From: Epiperipatus broadwayi
Lineage: Eukaryota > Onychophora > Udeonychophora > Euonychophora > Peripatidae
Reading direction: 5' to 3'
Assembly: GCA_028023455.1 (NCBI GenBank)
Contig: JAQFVV010007220.1
Coordinates: 15,001 to 79,000, forward strand
DNA length: 64,000 nt
The notes below the pieces were generated by a model. That model did no database searches, was not told the DNA's origin, and saw only the letters and a program-made list of their open reading frames with translations. The position numbers and the translations under genes are program-made. This document shows positions 49,743-61,926 of this stretch, one piece after another; the stretch's first letter is position 1, and the number at the start of each line of letters is the position of its first letter.

Positions 49743-50215
49743 CTAAAGTTTTAAAGAATTAGCCAAAGTTCCATAAAAAAAACGAATGGAAGCACCACGA
49801 GGCCATAAATTGGAAGAGATTAAATCATTATGTTTATGAGCAGGAGCAGATATATAAAAGCAAGAAGATTTCAAGTTATACATATTAATTTCATGACATA
49901 TGATCCTAGTTCTTAAACGTTTTTCAAGAAAGACCTTAATATTATATGAATTAAGACTCACTGGCATATTAGAAACAAAATATTTATTAAATTTTGTATT
50001 AATATTATTAATAATATTATTATGAATTTTAGAAATACCAAATCCCCTTTCTACAGGTAGTCTACCTTTTTTACCAGAAGTTGAAAAAGAGCATCCCAAA
50101 CCATTTCCCACATTAACCTCATTATCAATATAATTGTTATATTTAGAGAAATGCGAATAATTTGCTCTATGAGTAAAAAAACCTCTATCAGCATTCGCTA
50201 GACAATTTTTTTTTC
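49743..50215 (-). pseudogene. CR1/Jockey-like ORF1, C-terminal fragment
   Basis: The open frame from 50111 (122 codons) can be extended upstream in frame to about 50215, where the (ATT)n tract replaces the rest. It ends with CFYISAPAHKHNDLISSNLW followed by PRGASIRFFYG. This is the typical end of the nucleic-acid-binding ORF1 protein of insect CR1/Jockey-type LINEs, where an NLWP-x-G block precedes a hydrophobic end. The N-terminal zinc finger part is missing. It lies 143 bases upstream of ORF2 on the same strand. Confidence 0.7.
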
Positions 50216-50226
50216 TGAAAGAAGAA

Positions 50227-50378
<152 letters not shown>

Positions 50379-51253
50379 TGGTTAGTTTTACAGGAGATCA
50401 TATATCAAGCAATGTAAGAGATTCCACATAATAGTTCCATTACATTAATGTAGAATTCTTTAGTCCTTAAACTCATTGTTCTTCCATTACACCAAGTTTC
50501 TAAAGGAAAATAAAATCAGTTATTTAACTTGTTTGCTTATTGTATTTTTTTAATTTAAATATTTTCATCTACCATTTCAATAACCTTAACAGTTTTTATT
50601 GCTATATTTTGTTCATAACTGAGCAATCCAGTTCATCAATGCAGATAAAATACATGCTATAAAGTTGTAATGGTTGAAGCAGTATTTGGAATATATTCAA
50701 ATTAAAATGTATTATGAAGGGAAATCTAAAAATCTTTTTCGGAAGATTAGTTGTGCTTAATTTTTTTAAGTGGTATTATTGATGGTGCTTGAATAACTAA
50801 ATTGAGAATAAAGCCTCATCATTGAATATTACAGGTAAATAGTTAAACATTCATCAGCTGTAAAATGGTAACCAATAAAAAATACAAGTATCAAAAGATG
50901 ATTGTACTCAAGATATAAAGATAGTTAATACAGTCACGGGAAGTGATAATAAGACAGCAATTCGCGAACTATATAAACATCTCACTAAGAGTTAAAAATA
51001 AATAAAAATAATAACAAACTAAATATTTATTTGCTTGTTTTTAATTTTAAAATTAAGATTTTAAATATAACTTAATTCAAAAATAAGCGTAAAAAATCAT
51101 ATCCTAAGTTAAATAATCACATATTGTAATTTAAAAAATAAGATAATTTTATAATAAACATTAATATTCTTTTAAAAATATACTATATCTAATAGATTGT
51201 AATAAGTGAAGATTACCCGCATACAAAAGAAACGTTAAAAGCGTTAGACTCAC
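50379..51253. other. AT-rich DNA, no gene recognised
   Basis: No open frame with a recognisable domain. The region ends at a consensus 5' splice-like site (gtgagt on the minus strand at 51253-51248). Confidence 0.5.
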
Positions 51254-51436
51254 CGAGTTTTTGCATCTTTTTAATACTTTAAAAAGCTCTGTAGTTTTTA
51301 AAGGAAAAATATAAATAAAATGCGATCCATTAAATAATATTAAAATAAAATTGTCATTAAAACATTTAACCGTTCGTAATATGTTGTTTTTATTATTGTT
51401 ATTATTGTTGGTTTTTTTTTTAGTGGTGACAATCAC
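51254..51436 (-). CDS. Speculative first exon, 61 codons, followed by a GTGAGT donor
   Basis: Not recognised. On the minus strand an ATG at 51436 opens 61 codons with an N-terminal lysine/asparagine-rich stretch and a hydrophobic middle (FILILFNGSHFIYIF). It ends exactly in phase at a strong donor-like site (CTCG|GTGAGT). The frame stays open to 51161 if unspliced. Upstream, TATAAAAG lies at 51488-51481 and a palindromic cacgtg at 51450-51455, an arrangement that could be a promoter. The composition is AT-rich and the poly-N stretch comes from a simple repeat. Chance is a real alternative. Confidence 0.22.
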
Positions 51437-51659
51437 TTTCAGTATAAATCACGTGATTTTGCTTTTATGCAGATATTTATCTTTTATAATCCGAAAAAAA
51501 AAAAATTATAATTGACAAATAAAGGATCTTTAAGAAATAAAAGTAATATTGTCTTAAAGTCTCATTAATTAGAGTATTATGGAAGATTATCAGAAACTTT
51601 AATAAATGTATGAAAAATAATGGTAACTAATAAATATTTCTTTTTCGTTTTTTTTACCT

Positions 51660-51690
51660 AATTATGTTTAATTAGGTAAAAAAAATAATT
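51660..51690. repeat. Short palindrome
   Basis: ttttacctaatta and taattaggtaaaa are exact reverse complements around a 5-base centre (tgttt), next to T and A runs. It could form a hairpin, but there is no evidence of function. Confidence 0.6.
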
Positions 51691-52084
51691 CATTATTAAA
51701 CATAGTACATTTTGCGCATCGATTTATTTACTGGCGTATATATACACACATGCCATATTAATTATTTTGGGAAGTATTTTTTTTAAAAGCATAAACATAA
51801 ATTTAATAGCTGTGATAAATTGTTAGCCTAATCTTTATTATCTAGACTGAAAGTGTAACAGTATTTTACTTTGCTAATTTCTTCATTGTTCTTAAACTAA
51901 GCATAGCAAAATATGTCTGATGTTATCTCTTGATACATATTATCTCTAAATACATTAATCAAATATGTTTAAAAAGTTTTCTTTCTTTTCTTTGGAAAAA
52001 TTACAAGCAATCCATATAATTTTGTTATTCTACTTTCTCAAGTTTAATACATTGTACAGGCTTAAAACTACATTTATATATGTA

Positions 52085-52160
52085 ATATATGCGGAATTCG
52101 AACTCAGACTTTCACACGACCCACTACTCTCGGTGCCATCTCATTTTGCTGACCCACCTG
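52085..52160 (-). repeat. tRNA-derived SINE-like head
   Basis: On the minus strand, gatggcaccgagagtagtgg (about 52141-52122) resembles an A box, and gagttcgaattcc (52105-52093) is a close B-box match. The ends do not pair as a tRNA acceptor stem, so this is probably a SINE head or tRNA pseudogene. The region is more GC-balanced than its surroundings. Confidence 0.45.
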
Positions 52161-55100
52161 ATCACACACATGTTGAAAAGATAAATAATCACCAATATAC
52201 GTATTTCGTGCTAAGCCAGCAATCATCAGTTGGTCTAGATTACTATCTCCACACATATATGCATTCAGTGCTCAGCTTTATATTAAGATAGCCAATCTTC
52301 ATACTTTAATGGACAGGCTTCAAACTTCTCCAACCCACAAGTCTTCACCCTTCCATTTCATTAAAAAGTTTACTGATGGAAAGTTCTATTTTAAAAGTAA
52401 AATTAAATGTGATAGAGTTAATCGGTATCGATAGAGTCAATTACCTGCATTTGATTTTACATTTACTTGATTTTTTTAAACACTGCATATACTGAGATAA
52501 CTAATTGATAAATTTAAGATTCAACCCATTTCACATATGTAAAATATATTTACTTAAATATTTAAAATATACAACGGAAAATATAAAAAATGAAACATTT
52601 ATGCACTACAATAAATAAATACTATTAGAAATTAATCTAAAAATAAAGTTTGTGATCTTTTATACCATTAGAATGTATTTATTTTTTTTATAAAGAAAAG
52701 GACAACTGAAATTTGTGTGGTTCATTGAATTAAATTTTTATTGAGAATGTCCATACCTTCAAGTTTATATGCTTGGCCATAATAGAACTGAGTTTGAAAT
52801 ATCACTACCAATTATTAGTTTCTATGCATTAAAAATAAAATGAGACACATCTTTTGAGAGCATTAAGATGCTACCATATTTCTGTTATTTGAAATGATGT
52901 GCACTTTGAACTACGTGAAGTCACGTCTATAAATTGAACAAAAGTTTATAACGCTTCCAAAAGTTTGAAAGACATGTGTCATGCTCGCACTTATGATTGA
53001 TTGTGCATTCTTTATATTTATTCTGAGTTAGAATTTACATTTTTATATATTTTATTAGTAATTTTTATATCTACTTGTTTTTCTTTGCATACTTAGTGAA
53101 TTCAATTATTTATGCAAATGATAATAAACTCTTTCCTGCTTTGTTTAATAATAGTGTATAAAATATATGATAGGGTTATTCTATTATAATGACTAAATAT
53201 AATTCTTGTGCTTTTATTTATCTTCTCTAGTGTCATATACATTATATCATAAGGGGAGATAGAGTGAAGATATCTAGCTAAAGACTGAGCTTATTCTGAC
53301 GGATTACAAATTAAGCTACTCTTGAAATACCTCTTAACTCAAATAATTATTCTGATAATTTTTAATTTGAAAATTTGTTATAAACAATGCTTTTTATATC
53401 TTTATGAGCTAAGTTTATTATAATAATGTTTTAGAAAGAGTAGTGGAGAAGTGTAATGATGTAATAAATTTTCTCTTAATATCTCAACCAAATGTTAAAG
53501 TTATTTCTCTTAATACATCTTAAAATTATTTCTCAATTCTACACCTCAAACTAAAAAAAATCTTTATCATCATTACTAAATCTGATTATGCTGTAATAAA
53601 TTTAGATAACCAAGATATGACTGTTCTGCCTTTTAAGTTAAAATAATATTTAATATATGTAAATGGACTAGGTATCAAAATGTTTTCTACAGTACTATTA
53701 AATATGGTTGTACCAATGTGAACTATATTCTAGTGCATCAAAATAAATTTAATAATGTTGATGTAGGAGTTTATTAAAATATTTAATATAGCTTTAAACT
53801 TGAGATGCCAGAATATATTATATTAAAAGAGTGGCAACCAAAGGCAAATTATCACATCAAGTGTAATGCTTCGAATATAATATTTTTTGCTTAGTTGGTC
53901 TAACTTTATTCAGATACAGAATTTAATATATTTAATGCAATAATAATCCAAATAGTTTTTTTAAATCTTAATTGATACTAATTCTACTTTTACTTATGTA
54001 TTTAGTATTACATCTAACACTGATAAACATTTCACAAGCATCATTTATAAATACATAGTGAATGTAATTGAATGTGATAGATTAAAGACATTCATACTCT
54101 CATTTCTAAACACTTCAGATTGGCCTATATATTTAGATTTAGATAAAAAAATATAAGGTGAATTCATTCTTATCTTTTCAAAAGATTCTATCTTGTGTTT
54201 AGAAAGTAAAAGCATTCATAATCACTTTGATGAGAGAAAGGATAAACCCCAAAAAATTAGTAACACAATTATCTTACATTTTCTAATTAAGTATTAGGCT
54301 TAAATTGCTAAGATAGGCACTAAAGTAAGGAAACAAAGAATCTTTTTTGACACCAATCATTGACCATCAAGAATGCACTCAAAGTTCAAGAACAAAAAAA
54401 ATATTCATTATAACAAAAAGGTAATGCATAAAATATTTTAAGAATTATCTATAAATTGTAATGGATAAAAATTATACTGAATAATTTATAAAAACTTATA
54501 CACATGGTTTATGCCTTATAATTAGTGTTTATTATTTTTAAAATACCAATCTATTTTTATGAATGCCATCCATATAAAACAATGTTTTGCATACTGAAAT
54601 AGATTATTATTATGAACATCATATAATGTAAATATAATCTTAGAAGTGTGTGTGCATATGTATATTTAAGTGGATACTTTATTGACAGTTTAACCAGTTG
54701 CTAAAATCAGGCAGAGAAAAGAGTAGGAAGTAATGTAAAGTTAGTTGAAAAAGAAGAGATGAATAATATGCTTATTTGATCATAAACATAATTTTAATTA
54801 AATTTAATGACAATAATTTAAATCTCAAATTATTACATATTTATACATCTATACAGACAGTCACATTTGATTGCATATGAAATTGTAATTTTTCAACATT
54901 AATTTAATTAATAAAAAGTTTGAATTCAGTTCTAAAAACATTCTTTCAAATTTTTTTATTGATTGAATAAGGGTTGTTTTGCAATTTTAACTCATTATTA
55001 GATTTACTTCATTTAAATTTATTTTTTGAAAAACAATATAATTAAATAATGAGATTTAGTAATAGTTAATATGTGGTGATAAATAATCTAGATTTAATTT

Positions 55101-55717
55101 TCATTTCCATATAATTTTAAAAATTAGGATAAAAATTGAGAAGTATTATCTCATGAAGTTAAATAAAGACCAAAGGGATGTGTGTTATTCATTCATCCTG
55201 CTTTCAGTTCTAGGGCTTAGTCTGTGTTCTTTTTCCTGGATTTCTCTCTACAACAAATATAGTCTAGAAAAAAATTCCTATTCCAGTTACTGTGACACCT
55301 CAATGTGAATTAAAATATATGATAATTGTAAAACAAATCATGAATAATGAAGTGAAAAAATTCATTAACTGTTTTAGTTCCAAAGTAGTATCCTGAGTTT
55401 TTCCATCCATACTTATCTACTATTGATCACTCTCAAATCAACTAAAAAAATTAGTCAACATTAAAAACATTGTAAGACTGCAACCTTTATTGTATATTGT
55501 ACTTTACATCTAGAAATATCACATTGTCAACAATATTTCAAATACTCTGAAATTCAGAGATGATTTGCATGAGTATTCAAAAATTGCCTGGAAATCTAAG
55601 CACACAACCAGAAGCTATATAACAAGATTATAGGTTATTTATTTTTTAATATTTACATGGATGTTTACCAAAACTTTAGAATGAAAAAAATCAAGAATCA
55701 ATCATATTAAGATTTAC
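52161..55717. other. AT-rich DNA, no gene recognised
   Basis: Long AT-rich stretch without recognisable coding, repeat family or RNA gene. Old unrecognisable element remnants cannot be excluded. Confidence 0.5.
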
Positions 55718-56089
55718 TAATAATTAAAAGCCAGTCAACACTTAGACAATCCCAATATCAATAACAATAAACAACTTCAAACTGTTGTCAAGGCAACTTC
55801 TTTTAACAATAAAGGTAGAATCCCACCTTTATTAGTGGACCAATATATTTATATAGATTCTAAAGATTGAACTTGACCATAGAGATTGAAATTATTGATA
55901 CAAAGAAGTTTAAATAAACCTCTTTAAACAGCTAAATATAAACTGTTCTGAATGCAGACTAATAAATATTCAATTAAACATTACAAACTACAATTATAAT
56001 TTTGGTTCTAGTAAACTATTAACTGTGCAGCCTTTGGTGGTGCTGTTGCTAGTTAAAAACAGAGCGTTATAACATTACCGGGCCGCTAG

Positions 56090-57160
56090 ATTTTTTTTTA
56101 TCTAATAGATCGTATTTTGACATACGGCTGTAATTTTTTTTTTTAATATTTAATATATTGTTGTTGTTTGTTTTGGACATAATTATTTTTTTGGTTTTCA
56201 TTTTATAAATTTAAAACTATAAAGAAGACTTTGACCTTTTTTTTGGATTTCTCAAAAGTACATAATTTTTGACATACGCCTTTATTTGGGGGGGGGGGTC
56301 CATTCTAAATCTACTGTTTCTTTTTTACAGACGTCTTTGATTTTTTTGTTTTGGATTCGATACATTTCAAAGTAATAAGGGACAGTTTTAACTTTTTTTG
56401 GAATATCTCAAATATACACAATTTGCTTTACATACGACTTTCTTTTTTTTTGTTGTTGTTGTTATTTAAAATTAGAATCGACACTTTCTTTTTGAATTAT
56501 GTTAAAAATGAGGAGGTTTGCTGTTGATTGATTTAGCAACAAAAAATTCAAACATGTCCAACAAACTCCATCTCAGATGTCTGTATTTGCTTATAAACGA
56601 AAAGAATTGTTTGGTATTTTATCTTACATTTATAAATACGGGGTTTTTTTTTTTGGATGGCGTGTTTTGATTTTTTTTTTTTTTTTTAATAATAACAAAT
56701 AAAACGGGGTTTTGATTTTTTTGTTTAATAATAATAATAAATAAAATGGGACTTTTTTTTCTCTTAGATTTATAAATACGTGTTTTTTTTTTTGTGGCGG
56801 CAGGTTTTGATTTTTTTCCTAAAACGTCCAAAACAAAAACCAAAAAGTCAATCGCGGTATTGTTTTTTTAACACAAAAAAATATGTATGTTAACCGGTTT
56901 TGTTACATTCTGTAGGATTTATTTATTTATCTTTTTTAAGGGTTGTACAAGTTTGTTAAAGATTTTTTGTTTTCATAACAAATAAAACGTCCGGTATTTT
57001 TATTCTTTTTTAACAACAAAAATTAAGCTCGGGTTCATTTTTAAAATCTACTTAACATGCTGTTTATTGATTTAAAATAACAACAACAAAAAACCTTTTT
57101 TTGCTTCTAAACGGAACGAATAGGTATGTCAAAAGAAGAAGTTTTTTTTTTTTAAAAAAA
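56090..57160. repeat. T/G-rich low-complexity core of element 2
   Basis: T-homopolymers of 8-16 bases alternate with short phrases that recur, such as gacatacg (about 56128, 56270 and 56430), tttataaatacg (about 56630 and 56769) and aataaaacg (about 56697 and 56990). The plus strand is poor in A relative to T and poor in C. It is less regular than the core of element 1. Confidence 0.65.
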
Positions 57161-57168
57161 TCATTCAA

Positions 57169-57435
57169 TCAAGAGATGTCCAATAAACTACGCCACCCCT
57201 TTTTAACACTGTCATTCTGGGTGTTAATTACATGATTTACAGATAAAAATAACTGCAAACAAAACACAAATTCTTTCCAGAAAATAAATTTATTAACCAC
57301 ATATGACTGAACTAAATCAACTGTAACAAATGGCAGGATGTTTTGGGCTTGCAAAAATGCAACTGTCTCACTTTCTCTGTTTGGGATGTCCCACAAATAT
57401 AATAATGTGGTAGACATTTTGTTCTTCTTTTTCAA
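57169..57435 (-). CDS. Hypothetical ORF, 88 codons, inside element 2
   Basis: Not recognised with confidence. The first residues after a basic start read MSTTLLYLWDIPNRESETVA and then FLQAQNILP. The remainder is hydrophobic with no motif I can name. It lies in the composition-balanced right part of the element, on the same strand as the analogous small frame in element 1. A distant likeness of the FLQ-x(3)-ILP segment to N-termini of IS1595/Merlin-type transposases crossed my mind, but no cysteine pattern or DDE motif follows, so I make no assignment. Confidence 0.25.
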   Translation of the reverse strand: MKKKNKMSTTLLYLWDIPNRESETVAFLQAQNILPFVTVDLVQSYVVNKFIFWKEFVFCLQLFLSVNHVINTQNDSVKKGWRSLLDIS

Positions 57436-57447
57436 CTCTCGTCCGAG

Positions 57448-57675
57448 TCACGACAGAAACGGTATTTTTCCACAAACAACTCCAATCGTCTGCCAGAGAG
57501 CTTGAGAAATTTTATATTGTCTTTTTTGACCCCCCAAAAAGCCAAAATTAGCCAAAAAAAAATTTTTGACAAATATCAATAATACGCTGAAAATTACTAG
57601 TATGCAAAAATCTTTCAGTTGGGAAATACAGAAAATCATAAACATCAACAAATAAACACTTGAAAAATATGACAA
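57448..57675 (-). CDS. Hypothetical ORF, 75 codons, inside element 2
   Basis: Not recognised. The predicted product is strongly hydrophobic over residues 4-45 (two segments that could span a membrane, MFMIFCISQ and FCILVIFSVLLIFV). A more polar end follows, containing GGQKRQYKISQALW. It precedes the 88-codon frame on the same strand by 12 bases. It may be a piece of the same broken gene or chance coding. Confidence 0.18.
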   Translation of the reverse strand: MSYFSSVYLLMFMIFCISQLKDFCILVIFSVLLIFVKNFFLANFGFLGGQKRQYKISQALWQTIGVVCGKIPFLS

Positions 57676-58320
57676 TGCTCACACTCTCATCTTAAATTCT
57701 AGCGACAATACAAATTCTGTCAATATGCATAGGAATTCAACCCGCAATGAAATCAATGGCAAACTATACAATCATAGTATTGTTAGTAGACATAGTGTTA
57801 TTGATACACGGGAGAATTGGCCACGTATTATAACCATTATATACGATCTACTCATATATTAATGAGCACTCGTATATTAGCCGTAGGTTTGGCCGCGAAA
57901 GTGGTATAATTCTGTGTTTTTACACAGAAACAGTGCCACCAAAGGCTGCACAGTTAATAGTTTACTAGACCTTTTAAATCATTACACTTATAATTATACT
58001 TATTATTTAACTAATACTTTGGGTGCAATTTGAAAATCATAATTGCAGTTTGAAGTGTTATAATTGACTATTTATTAGTTGGCATTTAGAACAAGTTATA
58101 TTTATCTTTTTAAAAAGGTTTATTTAAACTTCTTTGTATCAATAATTTCAATCTCAGTGGTCAGGTTGCAATCTTTAGTATCTATATAAATATATTGGAC
58201 CATTAATTAAGGTGTGATTCCACTTTTATTGTTAAAAGAAGGTTTCATTGACAACAATTGAAGTTGTTGTTTATTATTGATATTGAAATTATCTAAGAGT
58301 TGACTGGCTTTTAATTATTA

Positions 58321-60571
58321 CTTACAAGCCTATTTAGCCTTGATCATTAATATATTATAAAGGTAATTTGTTTTTAACTTTCACTATTAGTTTAATTTTG
58401 TTAAAGAAATATTTTTATGATAACCTACTTATACTTATTTATACTATACAATAACTTTTCTATTATATTTTCTTTTGTTATGGTTAAAATATATTTCAAA
58501 ATACTAAGAAAAAGACCAGCTAGAGTGAAAAAATAATTACTGCCACTCATTGTATTACAAAATCAATTAATCTTGGTTGACAAAAATATTGCATTTATAT
58601 AATTTTTTTAAATAATGTTATATTTACATGTTCAATGTTAATGATTTTTTAAAGATATTATAGTATTACTTGCATATGGAATAAAAAATTATGAATGATT
58701 TTTTAATTATTTTAATAAAAGATAAATATTATGACAAAGATTCAATATTCCAAATATTCATATTAAAAATAAAAGTTAAATTAAATATATTTCTTATTTA
58801 CTAGAATAGAATTTATTTAATATTAGTGCATGAAAATGTATATGTGAATATATATTTATAATGTAAATTTCATTTCTTTAGAATATGCTTCTGGAAACAA
58901 ATTATTCTATTATTTAGAAATGAAATAAAAATGTTAGAATTAAATTTTGAATTGTTAAAGAGATATTTGAAATCTATGAAACTTTATAATCTCACTCAAT
59001 TAAAGATATTACTGAATAAAAAAAATCGGGTTTGATTAATATTTTCAGAAAAAAACAATTTGGACAATGGTGTATACAGTTTAGATTAGTCATAGTTGAA
59101 CATAGCAGAATAATTTAAAAAATTAACTGCAGAATTGTATGAGAGTTTATATTATGGTTTAATATTTAGTATAATATAACCATTTATCAATTGATGACTG
59201 TGAATATCCATACTGTTATCCATGATCATTCATCATGGAGTTATTTTCTATTTGCTCTTTGTATACTGTTAACATAGCCATGTAACAAAATTTCTACTTA
59301 GATATTTGAATCCATAAAATCTTGAATATTATTTTAGTAATAGAAACATTTATATGCAGTTAACATAGCATTGTTATAATGCTCTATGAAGTGTTGTATT
59401 TTACGTCACTTGCATTGATTAAGGATCAATAATTTTTTTATATATGTGTTTATATTTGATGAATGTTGTTTAATAATGTAAAAATGTATATTTCTTAGTG
59501 ATTTTATTACTTCATTCTGTCTATAATGTATTGCAATTCTGATATCTATCAATTGTGTTATTCAGTATGGCAATATCATTAAAATGATATCTGGAATATT
59601 TGGTTATGAGGATTAACATAATTTAAAGTTATAATGAAAAAACTATGCAAGTAATGTGAGAATTTGTAAAAGTCAGACAGGAAATTTATTTCCAGAATAC
59701 ATACACTCACAATAAATTTAATTTTCAGTAGTATGTATAATGTGCTCACAATATTGTTAAAGTTACACATTAGAATCAACGATGTAATTATTGTTAAAAT
59801 AAATTAATTTGATATAGTAAATTATGTAATAAAAGAAATCATTTAGGAATTATAAAGTGAAAGTCAAGCTCATCTAAAAATAAGTATAAGAATTTAAAGT
59901 GCAAGATCTTTTATCATTAACTGATAGTGGTATTGTACATAGTTTTGTATATAAATACATTTATTGATATTTTCTTTAGTAGTAGTTTATCAGAGAGAAT
60001 GATGATCACCTGATGTATGTTGGATATAATTGTGTTATGTGTTGATTATGAAATGAATTGGAGAGGATGCAGATAAAAAAATCAGAAAAGAAGTGTTTTA
60101 ATATTTTTTTTCTAACATGTAAAATAATAGAAGTGCTCATTTTAAGGAATATATCAAGAAAATCCAAGATATAAGAATACATTCCCAAAAAGATTGTTGG
60201 CATCCAGATGAACTATCAAAAGCTAGCAAAACATTAAATAAATGATGATAGAGAGACACAAAACTTGTACCATTTTCTTTCTAGCATTTAAGTATGTTCT
60301 ATCTTCTCTCTAGCACAATTTAAGGTTAATTTTTGAAATCAGATTCACTTAGGTTTAACTATTATTTTATATATATATAATTTATGGATTTTAATTGGAT
60401 AAAGAATAAAAATAAAGATATTATTTTCATATAAGGAATGCCAAGAAAAATCAATTAATAATTGACAATCCTGAACTAAATAAGTTTTCTCCATTAACCA
60501 ATATAATAAAGTTTTCTCTGTTTACATGGATATAATCTCTCTTTATTTTTATATATATTGTAATTCCTCCT
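58321..60571. other. AT-rich DNA, no gene recognised
   Basis: No recognisable gene. Open frames at 59579-59779 and 60006-60203 (minus strand) have no domain. A possible AATAAA signal on the minus strand at 60547-60542 is listed with the candidate terminal exon. Confidence 0.5.
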
Positions 60572-60597
60572 TCATGTAGCAGGGCCATTTCCTCTAT
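60572..60597 (-). CDS. Candidate terminal coding exon behind a strong 3' splice site
   Basis: On the minus strand an excellent polypyrimidine tract (ttttttctcttcttcttgcag) ends at 60598. If entered in the phase left by the candidate first exon at 62567 (one base carried over), the exon reads a short RGNGPAT ending and stops at 60572. A minus-strand AATAAA lies about 25 bases further on. If entered in another phase, a longer open frame beginning IEEMALLHEGG results. The splice site is convincing by consensus, but its connection to the upstream exon is inference. Confidence 0.3.
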
Positions 60598-60714
60598 CTG
60601 CAAGAAGAAGAGAAAAAATATTAGACATCATCCTTGCAATCATGCAATCTAGCAACATCATTGAGAATTAGACATATATCTATCTTAGAAATAGAAATTG
60701 AAATTAATGAAACT

Positions 60715-60970
60715 AAGGAAACATGAAATGAGTGGATGATGAATGAAAGCGATGAAAAATGAAGAATGAATGAAAGACAAGAATTAATGATTATGACTGA
60801 AAGATGAATACATCTAAAGAATGAGAAAGCTGAAAAGGAAAGATTATACGATCATAGGATGAAGATGGAACTCAATGAAAGATGAATAAATTATGATGAT
60901 AAAACAAAAATAATATGATGACAGAAATTAGAAGAAAATGAGGATGAGAATGAATTATTAAGAATCAATT
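60715..60970. repeat. Purine-rich, irregular GAATGAAAGATGA-like repeat
   Basis: Short related units such as gaatgaaag, gatgaa and gatgatga recur with little C or T over about 250 bases. It is a decayed minisatellite or simple repeat with no coding role seen. Confidence 0.55.
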
Positions 60971-61190
60971 CAATGTTGCAAAAGATAATGAATTCAAATT
61001 TAAATAATTAAAAGAGTGGGTTCATGTTTTTGGGTTCAGTTAATTGTAATGATAATAAGAGATTAATGTAGTGGAAATATAATTAAACATATTAATAATT
61101 AACAATCATAATAATATGAATCAAGAAAATAATATGGAAACTATAAATGCAAATAAGGCTAGCAATAGTAGTAATATAACGATCAAAATG

Positions 61191-61309
61191 AAAGTGGAGA
61201 TCAAATCTAACCGCAAACTATGATATCTGCTCTACAAGGCGCCATCTAGGCATTTAAACCTAGAAAAATTTATAGAGTAGGCAGATACGTGCTGTTAAGA
61301 TTCCACTTT
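61191..61309. mobile_element. ~119-bp MITE-like inverted repeat
   Basis: Ends aaagtgga (61191-61198) and tccacttt (61302-61309) are exact inverse partners. Complementarity continues inward with mismatches over about 45 bases (atct-aac-gca, then atctgc-ctac/gtaggcagat). It is more GC-balanced than its surroundings and non-coding. Confidence 0.5.
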
Positions 61310-61878
61310 ATTTACATATTCCGATTGTTAGCCCAAGTCACTAGCTCAGTGAGTAGCAGAGATAATAAAGTAGCAGAGATAATAAAATATAAATTTTATA
61401 TCTTAAATATAAAAGAATAAAAGCCACTGCCAGAAATTAACACATAAAAATATTTATTTATGCACATATAAAATAACATTTAAATTTTGAGGAATAAATT
61501 CAACATTTTAGATTTTTCTATTAATCTTTTAATTTTACATTTAACTAAGTTTCAATGAGTTTAATATTTTATTTAGATAGTCAAGTATGAATAGACTACA
61601 TAGATCTGCATTTGAAAAGAAAATTTTCTTCCCTGATTTAACCTTAGGCAACAAATTTCACAATCAAACTGGCGCCAATCCATCTGATACATTCATGTAT
61701 TCAATGTAGCATGATATGACAACACAAAATACTATACTGTCAGGAATGGACATCTGAACAGTAAGTAGAATTAGAGAAGACATTGACTCTCCACCAACAG
61801 GAATGTTACATCTGTTGGCAAGTAGAACAATAAACAAAAAACTCCATAGGAATGGACTACGGTCTTCTGCCGACTTAC

Positions 61879-61926
61879 AAACCCATCCATAGGCAAACAT
61901 AAGGTGTGTGGCATATATATGCAATC
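61879..61926 (-). CDS. Speculative internal exon (48 bases) between AG and GTAAGT
   Basis: On the minus strand the sequence between cttcaggcag and a consensus donor gtaagt (61878-61873) is 48 bases long and open. In the phase left by the candidate first exon it reads RLHIYATHLMFAYGWV, and it hands on the same phase to the candidate terminal exon. If the donor is not used, the frame stays open to 61664 (86 codons from 61924). The phase match has a one-in-three chance level and the acceptor has no polypyrimidine tract, so this is weak. Confidence 0.2.

Larger units (their letters stand above)
55718..58320. mobile_element. Large long-armed inverted-repeat element (element 2), 2.6 kb
   Basis: The left arm 55718-56065 and right arm 57925-58320 are reverse complements at high identity by eye. 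Shared blocks include aattaaaagccagtcaac, gaagtttaaataaacct, tagtaaactattaactgtgc and agcctttggtgg. The right arm has about 70 extra bases near 57965-58040. Between the arms, 56090-57160 is T/G-rich with many T homopolymers, while 57160-57920 is more balanced and holds two small minus-strand frames. Arms of 350-400 bases exceed those of ordinary MITEs. No transposase was recognised. Confidence 0.8.

Noticed and set aside
51965-52291. 108-codon plus-strand frame
   Set aside because: It runs antisense through the SINE-like head and has no recognisable domain.
57169-57435. Merlin/IS1595-type transposase
   Set aside because: Only a vague N-terminal likeness. No zinc-binding cysteines or DDE-type motif could be read.
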